From: Tragulus kanchil
Taxonomy: Eukaryota > Chordata > Mammalia > Artiodactyla > Tragulidae
Assembly: GCA_022376925.1 (NCBI GenBank)
Contig: JAIOJX010000031.1
Coordinates: forward strand, 133,814,854-133,878,853
Length of the DNA stretch: 64,000 nt
Reading direction: 5' to 3'
Within the stretch, counting starts at the first letter, position 1, and every line of letters begins with the position of its first letter. A program made the position numbers and the translations under genes. A model generated the notes under the pieces. The model did not search any database and was not told where the DNA came from. It saw only the letters and a program-made list of their open reading frames with translations. Positions 1 to 11,270 of the stretch are shown piece after piece.

Positions 1-101
1 TTTTTTTTTTAAAAAAAAAGGCCTTCCTTGCTGGTCCAGTAGTTGAGACCCTGGTCAGGGAAGTTCCACATGCCCTCTAACAAAATGTGTCTATGTATAT
101 G

Positions 102-312
102 AAAGTGTTAGTCACTCAGTCCTGTTAGACTCTTTGTGACCCCCATGAACTGTAGCCCACCAGGCTCCTCTGTCCCTGGGATTCTCCAGGCAAGAATACT
201 GGAGTGGGTGGCCATTTCCTTCTCCAGGGGACCTCCCCGACTCAGGGATCGATCCTGGATCTCTGCATTACAGGCAGATTCTTTATTGTCTGAGACACCA
301 GAAAAGCCCACA
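102..312 (-). mobile_element. Bov-A/Bov-tA SINE
   Basis: Reverse-oriented ruminant SINE with the hallmark segments gtagcccaccaggctcctc and caagaatactggagtggg, ending in the inverted tRNA-like head. Recurs at 1259-1469 in duplication A. Confidence 0.9.
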
Positions 313-477
313 GGATCTGGTAGGAAATCAAAATTAGACACATAAGGAAAAATACTAAAGACTTTCACATGGACTAAAAAGGTGACTGGATGTCTTTAGT
401 AAAAAGGTACTTGGGGCTGTCTGGAACTTTTGATATCTCTAAGCTATTTCCACACCTACTTTTTCATTGTTTATTTA

Positions 478-602
478 TTTTTGGTTGTGTCTGTCTTACT
501 TGCTCAGTGGCAGATGGGCTCTTAGTTCCCTGACCAGGGATCAAGCCCACGACCCGTGCACCGGAAGGCAGCTTCTTAACCACTGGAGGGCCAGGGGAGT
601 CC
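478..602 (-). mobile_element. tRNA-derived SINE (SINE2 class), reverse
   Basis: Short reverse SINE with the inverted internal promoter (ttccctgaccagggatcaa) and terminal ggggagtccc. Second copy at 1635-1759. Confidence 0.75.
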
Positions 603-915
603 CAGACTTTCTTTTTCTGTGAAGGACACGTCAGTTGCTTCCATGTCTTTACGACCACTGTACCTGATCCCCGGATTAAATGCCTTTAGTGACAACATGC
701 CTCCCGGTTTGGGAGATGCTAAAGTTGAAAAATAAAAAAAGGACATGCAGAGAAATTTCCCGAGTGAGTTTTAGGAGAAATCCCACTGTTCAGAGTGAGT
801 ACTTAAGACCCTGGGGACCTGTGCTAGCCCTCTGGATAGTGCTCGACCGCCCCACACCTGAGTGTGCTCAACAGTGCTGATGAAACGCGAGGGAATCAAC
901 CCTTCAGCTTTGCAC

Positions 916-1140
916 CTTGCAGTGCAAGGGGCACCAGTTCGATCCCTGGCATGGGAAGATCCCATGTGCCACGGAGCGGTTGGACCAGTGTGTCCAGTTA
1001 TGAGCCAGCGCTCTGGAGCGCATGCGCCCAGAGTCAGTGCTCTGCAACAACAGGGGCCACTGCAATGGGAGGCCCACATGGGCCAAAGAATTAAGACGGA
1101 TGAAAATAAATAAATGAAGGCCCAATAAAAGAGACCAAAA
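916..1140 (+). mobile_element. CHR-like SINE, 5' end missing at a junction
   Basis: Forward SINE carrying the body gggaggcccacatgggcca and an A-rich end. About 35 bp of the tRNA head (compare the complete element at 12150) is absent because the element begins exactly at the junction of duplication A. Confidence 0.8.
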
Positions 1141-1777
1141 AGTTTTTTTAATTATTATTTTTTTTTTAAAAAAAAAGGCCTTCCTTGCTGGTCCAGTAGT
1201 TGAGACCCTGGTCAGGGAAGTTCCACATGCCCTCTAACAAAATGTGTCTATGTATATGAAAGTGTTAGTCACTCAGTCCTGTTAGACTCTTTGTGACCCC
1301 CATGAACTGTAGCCCACCAGGCTCCTCTGTCCCTGGGATTCTCCAGGCAAGAATACTGGAGTGGGTGGCCATTTCCTTCTCCAGGGGACCTCCCCGACTC
1401 AGGGATCGATCCTGGATCTCTGCATTACAGGCAGATTCTTTATTGTCTGAGACACCAGAAAAGCCCACAGGATCTGGTAGGAAATCAAAATTAGACACAT
1501 AAGGAAAAATACTAAAGACTTTCACATGGACTAAAAAGGTGACTGGATGTCTTTAGTAAAAAGGTACTTGGGGCTGTCTGGAACTTTTGATATCTCTAAG
1601 CTATTTCCACACCTACTTTTTCATTGTTTATTTATTTTTGGTTGTGTCTGTCTTACTTGCTCAGTGGCAGATGGGCTCTTAGTTCCCTGACCAGGGATCA
1701 AGCCCACGACCCGTGCACCGGAAGGCAGCTTCTTAACCACTGGAGGGCCAGGGGAGTCCCAGACTTTCTTTTTCTGT

Positions 1778-2440
1778 GAAGGACACGTCAGTTGCTTCCA
1801 TGTCTTTACGACCACTCGTACCTGATCCCCGGATTAAATGCCTTTAGTGACAACATGCCTCCCGGTTTGGGAGATGCTAAAGTTGAAAAATAAAAAAAGG
1901 ACATGCAGAGAAATTTCCCGAGTGAGTTTTAGGAGAAATCCCACTGTTCAGAGTGAGTACTTAAGACCCTGGGGACCTGTGCTAGCCCTCTGGATAGTGC
2001 TCGACCGCCCCACACCTGAGTGTGCTCAACAGTGCTGATGAAACGCGAGGGAATCAACCCTTCAGCTTTTGCACCTGAACAGATGGAGGCTTAGGGTCTC
2101 TAGGTAAAAGAACCTGCAAAAAAAAAAAGAACCTGCAAATCAGAAAAAATTGTATCTTGACTGTCCCCTACTCCATTAGGCAGGGGAAAATTGTTTTCAA
2201 TTTGAAGCTTCCATGCATAGTGCTAACCAAAGTTTGAATTATATTCCAAAAGGACTGTGAAGAGCGCCCCTGTTTTCATTTTCTCCAGGGGCCTCTGGCC
2301 TCTGGCTCTGGACTGGCCTGAGACTGCAGAGCACTCCGGTCACCACACGAGGGCGCCCCAACACAACAGACGCGCACACGGACAGCCTCGTTCCACAAGG
2401 AAGGAAAACTACAAGCGTTTCTGTAACGTTATTTTTTGAA
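1778..2440. repeat. Diverged tandem module, copy A
   Basis: One of three diverged copies of an unidentified unit. It starts at the broken 5' edge of an L1 (ttgcttccatgtcttt), then has landmarks gatgctaaagttgaaaaa, ctgttcagagtgagt, a ctagccct...cgaccgccccacacctga stretch and a terminal gagggcgcc. Related to 3730-4015 and 4260-4790. Its first part also occurs at 620-915 through duplication A. No reading frame of note. Confidence 0.65.
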
Positions 2441-2485
2441 AAAAGAAAGGTAGAAGAACTTCCTTCTCTTTTTTTCTTTTAATTT

Positions 2486-2730
2486 GGGCCTCTTTTATTG
2501 ATCTTTCATTTATTTATTTTCTTCCATCTTTCAGTTCTTCGGCCTGTGTGGGCCTCCCATTGCAGTGGCCTCTCCCGTTGCAGAACATGCGCCCCAGAGC
2601 GCTGGCTCCTAACTGTACACATCGGTCCAGCCGCTCCGCGGCATGTGGGTTCTTCCCGTGCCAGGGACCGAACACGTGCCCCTTGCATTGCAAGGCAGAC
2701 TCCCTACCCACTGGACCACCAGGGAAGCCC
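2486..2730 (-). mobile_element. CHR-like SINE, reverse
   Basis: Full-length reverse element with segments tgtgggcctcccattgcag and ccaccagggaagccc. It belongs to the same family as 12150, 17694, 29090 and 34740. Confidence 0.85.
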
Positions 2731-2754
2731 TGTAACTTTTTTTTTTTTTTACTT

Positions 2755-3780
2755 TTTTTTTTTTAATTGAGGTATACCAGGCTTACAACATTATGTTAGT
2801 TTCTGGTCTTCAGCAAAGTGATTCAAATAGATATATTTCTTTTTGCTGTTTTATTATCATTATTATACATTACTCTTATGCTGTATAGTAAATTCCTGTT
2901 CATCTATTTTCTGTATGACTGCATCTGTTAATCCCAAACAACAAATCTCTCCCTTCATCGTTTCCCTCTTTGGTAACCATGTGGTGTTTTCTGTGGTTGT
3001 GACGCTGTTTCTGTTTTGTACATAGATTTATTTACATGATCTTTAAGATCGCACACATTTGTGATACTGCTGCAGGCCATGGGAATCAAATCATGCTGAG
3101 TCCATAAAGACAGGCCTGTTAGAAAAGCAAGGCCATAACAGGTGCACTTGTTTACAGTTCCTAAAAGCTCTGAAGCTTAACCAGAGACTTGGGGTAGCCA
3201 TCTCAGAGAGGGCATGAGATCTGGAACTTTGCAGCAGGCACTTAGGAACACCAGGTCACACGTAAATCAGAATGCTGGTCTACCTGCTTTCTGTTCCAGG
3301 GACCTCCCTCCTGAGATACGGCCTTCCCCAAGAAACTGGGCCTGGGTGTAAAGATAACTGATCAGGTTGTTTGGATCGTGTCTACCTTGTACGTGCACGG
3401 CAGCGGCTTGTCTGTAATCCATCACTGACCCCGATTCCCTACATTCTTTCTAAATCTGCATGAAAAGGACAGGAGAATTAGGGGAATTGCCTTCAGTCCT
3501 AGAGACTGCTGGACCCCTGTCCCACGTAGTGCAGAAGCTAACGTGTCTGTGTCTTTAATTTTGATCGTCCGTGCTGAGAGCCGTGGCGTGATACCATGTA
3601 TTTGTCTTTCCATTTCTGCCTACTTCACTGACTCTGAAATCTCAAGGTCCATCCATGTTGCTGCAAATGGCAATATTTCATTCTTTTTTTGTGGCTGAGA
3701 AATATTCCATTGTACATATACACCACACTTTCTATATTGATTCGTCTATGAAGGACATTTCAACTGCTTCCATGTCTTTC
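2755..3780 (-). mobile_element. L1 3' end, reverse, split by an LTR-like insertion
   Basis: Antisense L1 3' sequence (landmarks gaggtatacca, tgtttctgttttgtacat, ccatccatgttgctgcaaat). It is interrupted between 3067 and 3588 by an inserted element and resumes at ccatgtatttgtctttcc. Confidence 0.75.
3068..3587. mobile_element. Solo-LTR-like insertion with GTGATAC duplication
   Basis: About 520 bp inserted inside an L1. GTGATAC stands on both sides (3061-3067 and 3588-3594), while a related L1 at 4096-4103 shows the same place with a single GTGATAC and no insert. The insert begins with TG. Family and orientation are not certain. It could be another element class, but a short exact duplication fits an endogenous retrovirus LTR. 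Confidence 0.6.
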
Positions 3781-4015
3781 TGGCTACTCGTGCTTCAACC
3801 CCAACAGTTAGATGCCGTCTGTGACAACATCCATGCCAACTTTGTAAATGCTAAAGTTTGAAAGAATGTACATGTAGGAAAACTGCCCATCCGTTTTGTT
3901 AGTTTGTTTGTTTTAGGAGACCTTTTACTGTTCAAAGTGAGTGCTTAAGACCCCCGGGACCAGGGCTAGCCCTCCTGATAACGCTCAGCCGCCCGCACCT
4001 GAATGTACTCAAGAG
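3730..4015. repeat. Diverged tandem module, copy B (short)
   Basis: Second diverged copy of the module at 1778-2440: same L1 boundary, same order of landmarks (aatgctaaagttt, ttcaaagtgagtgcttaag, ctagccctcctgata). It stops at tactcaagag, where L1 sequence of copy C begins. Confidence 0.6.
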
Positions 4016-4019
4016 CTGT

Positions 4020-4290
4020 GTCCTTTTCTGTGTTTGTGACGCTGTTTCTGTTTTGTACAGTTTTAGTTGCATTCTTTTTTAGATCACACACATATGTGAT
4101 ACCATACGATATTTGTGTTTCACTTTCTGCCTTACTTTACTTATTATGAAAATGTCCTGATCCATCCGTGTTGCTGCAAATGGCACTATTTCCCTCTTTG
4201 CTTGTGGCAGAGGACTATTCCATTAGACATACATACCAGGTTCTCTATTCACCTACAAAGGACATTTCAGCCACTTCCATGTCTTTGTGA
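4020..4290 (-). mobile_element. L1 3' end fragment, reverse
   Basis: Antisense L1 segment paralogous to 2985-3780 but without the LTR-like insertion. It provides the empty-site comparison. Confidence 0.7.
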
Positions 4291-4790
4291 CCACTCCTGC
4301 TTGAGCCCCAATAGTAAGATGTCTAATGTGACCACATGCATCCCAATCTTGTAAATGCTAAAATTGAAAAACTAAATGTACATATAGGAAAAACTGGCCA
4401 TCCAGTTAGTTTCAGGAGAAATTCTACTGTTCAGAGTGAGTTCAAGCCCCTGGGACCCGTGCTAGCCCTCCTGATAATTCTCTACCGCCCCACACCTGAA
4501 TGGACTCAAGAGCGCTGATGAAACACGAGGGAATCTACGCATCCGCTTTTACACCGGAGCAGAGGGAGGCTTAAGTTTCCTAGTTAACGTGTCTGCAAAT
4601 CGGAAAGAGTTGCATCTTCATCAAGAAGAAGCCTCTGTTTTAATTTCGTAATGACACCTGTCTCAGGGCGCCAAGCCAGGACTCGAAAGACTGCAGAGAA
4701 TGTGTTTGACCACCGGAGGGCGCGCCGGCGCCGCGGGAGCGAACAGCCGGCCTTGCCGCGGGAGGAAGTGAAATCTTGAAAATGACTCAC
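4260..4790. repeat. Diverged tandem module, copy C
   Basis: Third copy, extending to the module end: ctgcaaatcggaaagagttg corresponds to ctgcaaatcagaaaaaattg of copy A. It ends in a cggagggcgcgcc stretch matching the end of copy A. Confidence 0.65.
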
Positions 4791-5689
4791 CCCCCAGTCA
4801 AGTTGACTGAGAGCAAATAGAGGTAATCGCGACGGCCAATTGGCATTACCTGCCAGGCTGCAGAGTAGAAAAGTTCTATTTTAGCAACACACTGAGAAAT
4901 GCAAGTGTAAGGATTGCATTGTTCTCTTGGGGAGCAAAAAAACCCTCTGAATTGTTAAACAAAGACTTGTGAGAACCAGCAGAGAGTCGAGCAAGTTCAC
5001 CAGGTCCGGAGGCCATGTGGAAATTAAGGTGGTCACGCGTCTGCAAGCGTTCAAGATCTGCTCAGCCCGCGTTCTGTGTCGTGCTTTCGAGGCTGCTGAA
5101 TAGCGTGTGTAATTAAAGACGAGGCAGGCAAAGAAGGTCTTCGTTTGGAAAGGGGAAGGGGGAGAAAAACACACCAGCACATGGTCCTGTGCTCCCCGGA
5201 GATGAGCCACCCAGGTCTGAGTCAGGGGCGTGGTTTTCCTTAGACAATTCCAACTAGAGTCAGGAAGGAAGAGTTTTTCATCCTTCGAGGAAACAAAACG
5301 GAATATGGGAGAGTCGCCGTCCACCTGACCACAGGAGAGTCTCCTCCAGCTCGCTGTGTTATCATAGGAATCTGAAGGAATGTCTACAAACAGTAGGCAT
5401 GCCTCCAACATTTGGCAGATGAATGTGCTGAGTCACTGACAACTGAATTCCTTCCACCTGTGGGCTCCACGGCCCTTGGAACAAGCTCAAGGCAGGTGAG
5501 TGAGGTCTCCTCGTTAGATTTTCACAAAAGGGAAAGTGTGTTTTCTGGGGTAAACAGCAAGTGAAGTGCGGGGACATGCTTGTCTCCTCCCTGATTAAAC
5601 GGAGACTCTCGTTGTTATTAGTCTTACAGCGTCTTCTGTTTGCTCATTGAGATCCCCAATTGCGATCGCTCAATATTTTAAAGAACTAC
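4791..5689. other. Unassigned stretch, no gene recognised
   Basis: Apparently single-copy in content, although most of it recurs through duplication B. The minus strand is open for 176 codons (4881-5411) but has no recognisable domain, splice structure or promoter. The frame is further extended to 247 codons only across the artefactual junction at 6076. Confidence 0.5.
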
Positions 5690-7251
5690 CAATTCCTATA
5701 TGATTACGTGTAAAATGAACACGATTAAATTTTGTCGAGTGTCCTTTAGCACATCTGGGAATGATCACGCATTTTTTGTTTTCTTCCTTGGCTCTGTGTA
5801 GAGGATCCGTGTCATTCACCATTTCCCAATGTGGGCTATCTTTGCATTCCTAGAATAAACCCCACAGGGCGAAGATTTTCTTTTAAATTTGTTGTTGATT
5901 TATTTTCATTCATCTTTATTCTTTGACCTGTGTAGGCCTCCCACTGCAGTGGCCTCTCTCCTGTGAGCACCGGCTCTGGGCCCATGCCCTCCAGAGCCCT
6001 GGCTCCTAATTGACAGACCAGCCCAGCCGCTCCACGGCTCATGGGATCTTCCCGGCCAGGATCGAACCAGTGCAAGAAGGATTGCATTGTTCTCTTGGGG
6101 AGCAAAAAAACCCTCTGAATTGTTAAACAAAGACTTGTGAGAACCAGCAGAGAGTCGAGCAAGTTCACCAGGTCCGGAGGCCATGTGGAAATTAAGGTGG
6201 TCACGCGTCTGCAAGCGTTCAAGATCTGCTCAGCCCGCGTTCTGTGTCGTGCTTTCGAGGCTGCTGAATAGCGTGTGTAATTAAAGACGAGGCAGGCAAA
6301 GAAGGTCTTCGTTTGGAAAGGGGAAGGGGGAGAAAAACACACCAGCACATGGTCCTGTGCTCCCCGGAGATGAGCCACCCAGGTCTGAGTCAGGGGCGTG
6401 GTTTTCCTTAGACAATTCCAACTAGAGTCAGGAAGGAAGAGTTTTTCATCCTTCGAGGAAACAAAACGGAATATGGGAGAGTCGCCGTCCACCTGACCAC
6501 AGGAGAGTCTCCTCCAGCTCGCTGTGTTATCATAGGAATCTGAAGGAATGTCTACAAACAGTAGGCATGCCTCCAACATTTGGCAGATGAATGTGCTGAG
6601 TCACTGACAACTGAATTCCTTCCACCTGTGGGCTCCATGGCCTTTGGAACAAGCTCAAGGCAGGTGAGTGAGGTCTCCTCGTTAGATTTTCACAAAAGGG
6701 AAAGTGTGTTTTCTGGGGTAAACAGCAAGTGAAGTGCGGGGACATGCTTGTCTCCTCCCTGATTAAACGGAGACTCTCGTTGTTATTAGTCTTACAGCGT
6801 CTTCTGTTTGCTCATTGAGATCCCCAATTGGGGGCGATCGCTCAATATTTTAAAGAACTACCAATTCCTATATGATTACGTGTAAAAATGAACACGATTA
6901 AATTTTGTCGAGTGTCCCTTTAGCACATCTGGGAATGATCACGCATTTTTTGTTTTCTTCCTTGGCTCTGTGTAGAGGATCCGTGTCATTCACCATTTCC
7001 CAATGTGGGCTATCTTTGCATTCCTAGAATAAACCCCACTGGGCGAAGATTTTCTTTTAAATTTGTTGTTGATTTATTTTCATTCATCTTTATTCTTTGA
7101 CCTGTGTAGGCCTCCCACTGCAGTGGCCTCTCTCCCTGTGAGCACCGGCTCTGGGCGCATGCCCTCCAGAGCCCTGGCTCCTAATTGGACAGACCAGCCC
7201 AGCCGCTCCACGGCTCATGGGATCTTCCCGGGCCAGGGATCGAACCAGTGC
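4909..7251. repeat. Tandem duplication B (about 1168 bp)
   Basis: 4909-6073 recurs at 6077-7251. The last 450 bp of copy 1 shows homopolymer losses against copy 2 (for example aattgcgatcg versus aattgggggcgatcg, ttcccggccaggatcg versus ttcccgggccagggatcg). Copy 1 stops inside a SINE at gaaccagtgc. Confidence 0.95.
5690..5880 (-). mobile_element. L1 ORF2-type fragment, reverse
   Basis: Antisense L1 sequence with the landmark ttgcattcctagaataaacc. Recurs at about 6860-7050 in duplication B. Confidence 0.55.
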
Positions 7252-7302
7252 CCCTTGCACTGCAAGGCAGACTCTCTACCCCCTGGACCACCCGGGAAGC
7301 CC
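7060..7302 (-). mobile_element. CHR-like SINE, reverse
   Basis: Complete version of the SINE that is cut off at 6076 in the first copy (5896-6076). Contains gcatgccctccagagccct and ends ccacccgggaagcccc. Confidence 0.85.
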
Positions 7303-7306
7303 CCTT

Positions 7307-7428
7307 TTAAATTTTTTGGCCACACCACACATGCCATGTGGGATCTTGTTTCGCCAACAAGAGACAAAGCCCACACCCCCTGCACAGGAAGCATGATGCC
7401 TTAACCACTGGATTGGACTGGAAATCCC
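7307..7428 (-). mobile_element. tRNA-derived SINE fragment, reverse
   Basis: Contains ttggccacaccacacatgcc and an inverted head ending ggactggaaatccc. It abuts the CHR-like element. Confidence 0.65.
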
Positions 7429-7439
7429 TTTTTTTATTT

Positions 7440-7985
7440 TTTTTTTTTTTTAAAGTTTTGGCCACGCCATGCAGCATGTGAAGGTTTTCCTTAAATATGC
7501 TAATAGGTTTCACACTGCTGTTAAGCAGTCCCTCCTGGAACACAATACTGTGGTCAACATTTGGATTCTAATCTGATTTTCTTTTCTTTCTAAATGAATT
7601 CAATCTGTTGCTCAGTTGTGCACAGATAATTCTTTTCCCCTAAAAGCCAAACATGAGTAGTTTTCTTAGACTGCGTATTACTGATGGGTCTTCCTGGCCA
7701 GTTTCCTACTTACATACTTGGCCCTTCAATTTCAAATTCTTTCTTTTAAGAAAGTTGATTATGATTTATTACTTGTTTTGTTCCATTGTTGTGGTTTTCT
7801 TCTTCACCTGTTTCTATGATAATATTGTGGGGTCTTCTTTGTGTCTCACTTATTTCTCTATCTTTGTATCTGTTCATTCATACGGAATTTTTTTTCTTCT
7901 CTCCATCATGAATTTCACATTGCTTTCTGTGGATCTGTTCTCTCGTGTTTCTTATAGCTTAGCCGGCACTCTTTTTTTTTTTTTT
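7440..7985. other. AT-rich stretch, no gene seen
   Basis: T-rich plus strand, probably old LINE-derived sequence too diverged to place. The open frame near 7653-8063 runs into a SINE and is not a convincing gene. Confidence 0.4.
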
Positions 7986-8315
7986 AAGAAATGCATTTTA
8001 TTTATTTATTTATTTATTTGGGGCTATTCTGGGTTTTCACTGCTGCTGCAGGCTCTTGTCTAGTTGCAGGGAGTGGGGGCTACTCTCTAGTGGAGGTGAG
8101 CAGGCTTCTTGTTGTGGTGACTTCTCTTGTTGTGGAACTCAGGCTCTAGGGCACACAGGCTTCAGTAGTTACAACTCGGAGGCTCTAGAGCATAGTTGTG
8201 GCTCACGGGCTTAGTTGCTCCGCAGCATGTGGGATCTTCCTGGATCAGGGATCAAAGCCATGTCTCCTGCATTGGCAGGTGAACTCTTTACTACTGAGCT
8301 ACCAGGGAAGCTCCT
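7986..8315 (-). mobile_element. tRNA-derived SINE (CHRL-like), reverse
   Basis: Contains ggctattctgggttttcact, a gaggtgagcaggcttcttg segment and the inverted head ctaccagggaagctcc. The same family occurs at 18900, 19955, 23456, 42267 and 56761. The last 110 bp also form the start of duplication C. Confidence 0.75.
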
Positions 8316-8449
8316 TAGCTGGCATTTTGTAAACATTTGTCTTTAGGCCTCGATCGCTTTTCTGACCTTTGTCTGCTCCTCTTTACCTGCCATCTTTTCA
8401 CTCACCCATCTCCTTTCTGAGACTTTCTAATATTAGGTCATTGTTTTCT

Positions 8450-8558
8450 TGGTTACCTGCAGCCTGTGGGATCTGAGTTCCTCTGACCAGGGATCAAACG
8501 TGCACCCCTTGCACTGGAAGTGCAGAGCCCTAGCTCCTAGACCATGAGAGAAGTCCCT
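8450..8558 (-). mobile_element. tRNA-derived SINE, reverse
   Basis: Inverted head gaccatgagagaagtccc with the inverted promoter tctgaccagggatcaaac. Second copy at about 9572-9680. Confidence 0.65.
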
Positions 8559-8824
8559 GTTTATTAACTGTTTGTAACTGTTTTTATTGCTGTGATTTAA
8601 AATTACAAGTATATGTTTGGTTGAGTTCATCTGGTTATATGCTTGGCTTCACTTGGATTCACTTCCTTTTACCAAGAATGTTGTCTGGAGGTATTTTTCT
8701 TTCCTGCGTTTGCTGGGCTTGTTTGGGGGGAGGGGGAGAGTGTCGGGGAGGGGAGTTTGGTTTTGTGTATGGTTTTAAATGAAGGAAATAGGGAAATTCT
8801 AAAACAAGTCATCCTTGTTTTAAG

Positions 8825-9185
8825 AATTTTTAAAATTTTTAAATGTATTTTATTGAAATATAGTTGATTTATAATATTGGATTAATTTCTGCTGTATTGA
8901 GATATACATTCTTTTTCATATTACTTTCTACTATAGTTTATCACAGGATATTGAATATAATTCCCTGTGCTATACAGTAAGATCTTGTCGTTTATCCATT
9001 CTATATGTAATAGCTTACATCTGCCCATCCCAAACTCCCAATCTATCCCATCCCTTGGCAACCACAAAGTCTGTCTTCTTTGTCTATGAGTCTGTTTCTG
9101 TTTCACAGATACATTCATTTGTGCCATATCTTACATCCCACATATGTGATATTGTATGATATTTGTCTTTGATTACTTCACTGAG
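8825..9185 (-). mobile_element. L1 3' end, reverse
   Basis: Antisense L1 3' UTR/ORF2 end (attgaaatatagttgattta, ccacatatgtgatattgta). Second copy at 9947-10310. After the next SINE the L1 resumes at about 10457-10515 (ggatccatccatatagatgc). Confidence 0.75.
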
Positions 9186-9188
9186 TGG

Positions 9189-9330
9189 GGACTTCTCTGG
9201 TGGCCCAGTGGCTAAGGCGTTATAGTCTGAGTGCAGGGGGACCCTAGTTCCATCCCTGGTCAGGGAACTAGATCCTGCATGCTGCAACTAAGACCCAGAA
9301 CAGCCAAATAAATATATAAATAAATATTTT
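9189..9330 (+). mobile_element. tRNA-derived SINE inside L1
   Basis: Forward element starting gacttctctggtggcccag and ending in an A-rich aaataaatat tail. Second copy at about 10314-10456. Confidence 0.75.
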
Positions 9331-10515
9331 ACGGGCTTAGTTGCTCCGCAGCATTGGTCTTCCTGGATCAGGATCAAAGCCATGTCTCCTGCATTGGCAG
9401 GTGAACTCTTTACTACTGAGCTACCAGGGAAGCTCCTTAGCTGGCATTTTGTAAACATTTGTCTTTAGGCCTCGATCGCTTTTCTGACCTTTGTCTGCTC
9501 CTCTTTACCTGCCATCTTTTCACTCACCCATCTCCTTTCTGAGACTTTCTAATATTAGGTCATTGTTTTCTTGGTTACCTGCAGCCTGTGGGATCTGAGT
9601 TCCTCTGACCAGGGATCAAACGTGCACCCCTTGCACTGGAAGTGCAGAGCCCTAGCTCCTAGACCATGAGAGAAGTCCCTGTTTATTAACTGTTTGTAAC
9701 TGTTTTTATTGCTGTGATTTAAAATTACAAGTATATGTTTGGTTGAGTTCATCTGGTTATATGCTTGGCTTCACTTGGATTCACTTCCTTTTACCAAGAA
9801 TGTTGTCTGGAGGTATTTTTCTTTCCTGCGTTTGCTGGGCTTGTTTGGGGGGAGGGGGAGAGTGTCGGGGGAGGGGGGAGTTTGGTTTTGTGTATGGTTT
9901 TAAATGAAGGAATTAGGGAAATTCTAAAACAAGTCATCCTTGTTTTAAGAATTTTTAAAATTTTTAAATGTATTTTATTGAAATATAGTTGATTTATAAT
10001 ATTGGATTAATTTCTGCTGTATTGAGATATACATTCTTTTTCATATTACTTTCTACTATAGTTTATCACAGGATATTGAATATAATTCCCTGTGCTATAC
10101 AGTAAGATCTTGTCGTTTATCCATTCTATATGTAATAGCTTACATCTGCCCATCCCAAACTCCCAATCTATCCCATCCCTTGGCAACCACAAAGTCTGTC
10201 TTCTTTGTCTATGAGTCTGTTTCTGTTTCACAGATACATTCATTTGTGCCATATCTTACATCCCACATATGTGATATTGTATGATATTTGTCTTTGATTA
10301 CTTCACTGAGTGAGGACTTCTCTGGTGGCCCAGTGGCTAAGGCGTTATAGTCTGAGTGCAGGGGGACCCTAGTTCCATCCCTGGTCAGGGAACTAGATCC
10401 CGCATGCTGCAACTAAGACCCAGAACAGCCAAATAAATATAAAAAATAAATATTTTACAAATAATAATAGTTATCTCTGGATCCATCCATATAGATGCAA
10501 GTGTCATTAAAAGAA

Positions 10516-11065
10516 AAAAAAAGAAGTCACTCTTCCCTCTCTCTAAATGTATTCATTATTCCTTGAAAGTGCATTCATGATCTCCATCCATTCATTCAAT
10601 TGTTTACTCATCCAGCGTGCACGCGTCTGCCGCAGGCCCAGCCGTCCTCATGTGCACATACGATTTGATCGACAAGTATCAGATGCTAACAAGACCTACC
10701 AAGGTGCCCAGAACGTCCAGCAGCAGGTGCTGCCTATACATCTCTGAGCAAAACAATGACTCATATTTTCTCATCAAATCAAAGGCATAGATACTTGGCA
10801 CATGGAAATCTCGCTTCCGCTCTCTCTAGAGCTCTTCTCAGGGTGCACTTCCAACATCTGGGTGTTGAGTCAGCCAGTTCTATCCAATAATACGGCTCCC
10901 TCCAAGCCATCCCATCTGCGTCGGCCCCCGTATTCCGTTGCAAGGCTTGAAATAAGAAAATCCACTGAGTTCGGAAATGAGCTGTGAGCTGATTAATCCA
11001 CTGTTAACCGGGGGAGGTAAGGCTTTGCATTTTGCTCTGAAAACTGAGGGTTTGTCAGTTTCCCA
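10516..11065. other. Unassigned stretch, no gene seen
   Basis: Apparently single-copy sequence without a recognised repeat. Only short open frames (66 and 61 codons) with no splice-site or domain support. Confidence 0.45.
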
Positions 11066-11270
11066 GGTACCTCAGAGGGAATGAATCTGCTTGCCAGTGC
11101 GGAAGAAGAGGGTTCGATGCCTGGGTCAGGAAGATCCCCTGGAGGAGGGAATGGCAACCCACTCCAGGATTCTTACTTGGAGCAGCCCACGGACAGAGGA
11201 GCCTAGTGGGCCAGAGTCCGTGGGGTCACCAAAGGGCCGGACACGACTGAGCAACTAAACAACAAAATTT
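11066..11270 (+). mobile_element. Bov-A/Bov-tA SINE, diverged
   Basis: Forward element containing ggcaacccactccaggattc and cacgactgagcaactaaac. The first bases are diverged, so the 5' edge is approximate. Confidence 0.85.

Larger units (their letters stand above)
1..2074. repeat. Tandem duplication A (about 1157 bp, likely assembly overlap)
   Basis: Positions 1-915 recur at 1158-2074 with an offset of 1157 bp. The junction lies near 915/916, where the sequence jumps into the middle of a SINE that should precede position 1. Copies differ by a few single-base indels near the junction. The first copy starts before the window edge. Confidence 0.93.
8205..10456. repeat. Tandem duplication C (about 1126 bp)
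   Basis: 8205-9330 recurs at 9331-10456. The first 50 bp of copy 2 lacks bases present in copy 1 (gcattggtcttcc versus gcatgtgggatcttcc), an error cluster at the junction. Interior sequence is almost identical. Confidence 0.95.

Noticed and set aside
4881..6579. Minus-strand open frames of 176 and 247 codons
   Set aside because: The longer one exists only because the frame crosses the artefactual junction into a SINE. The shorter has no domain, splice signals or promoter.
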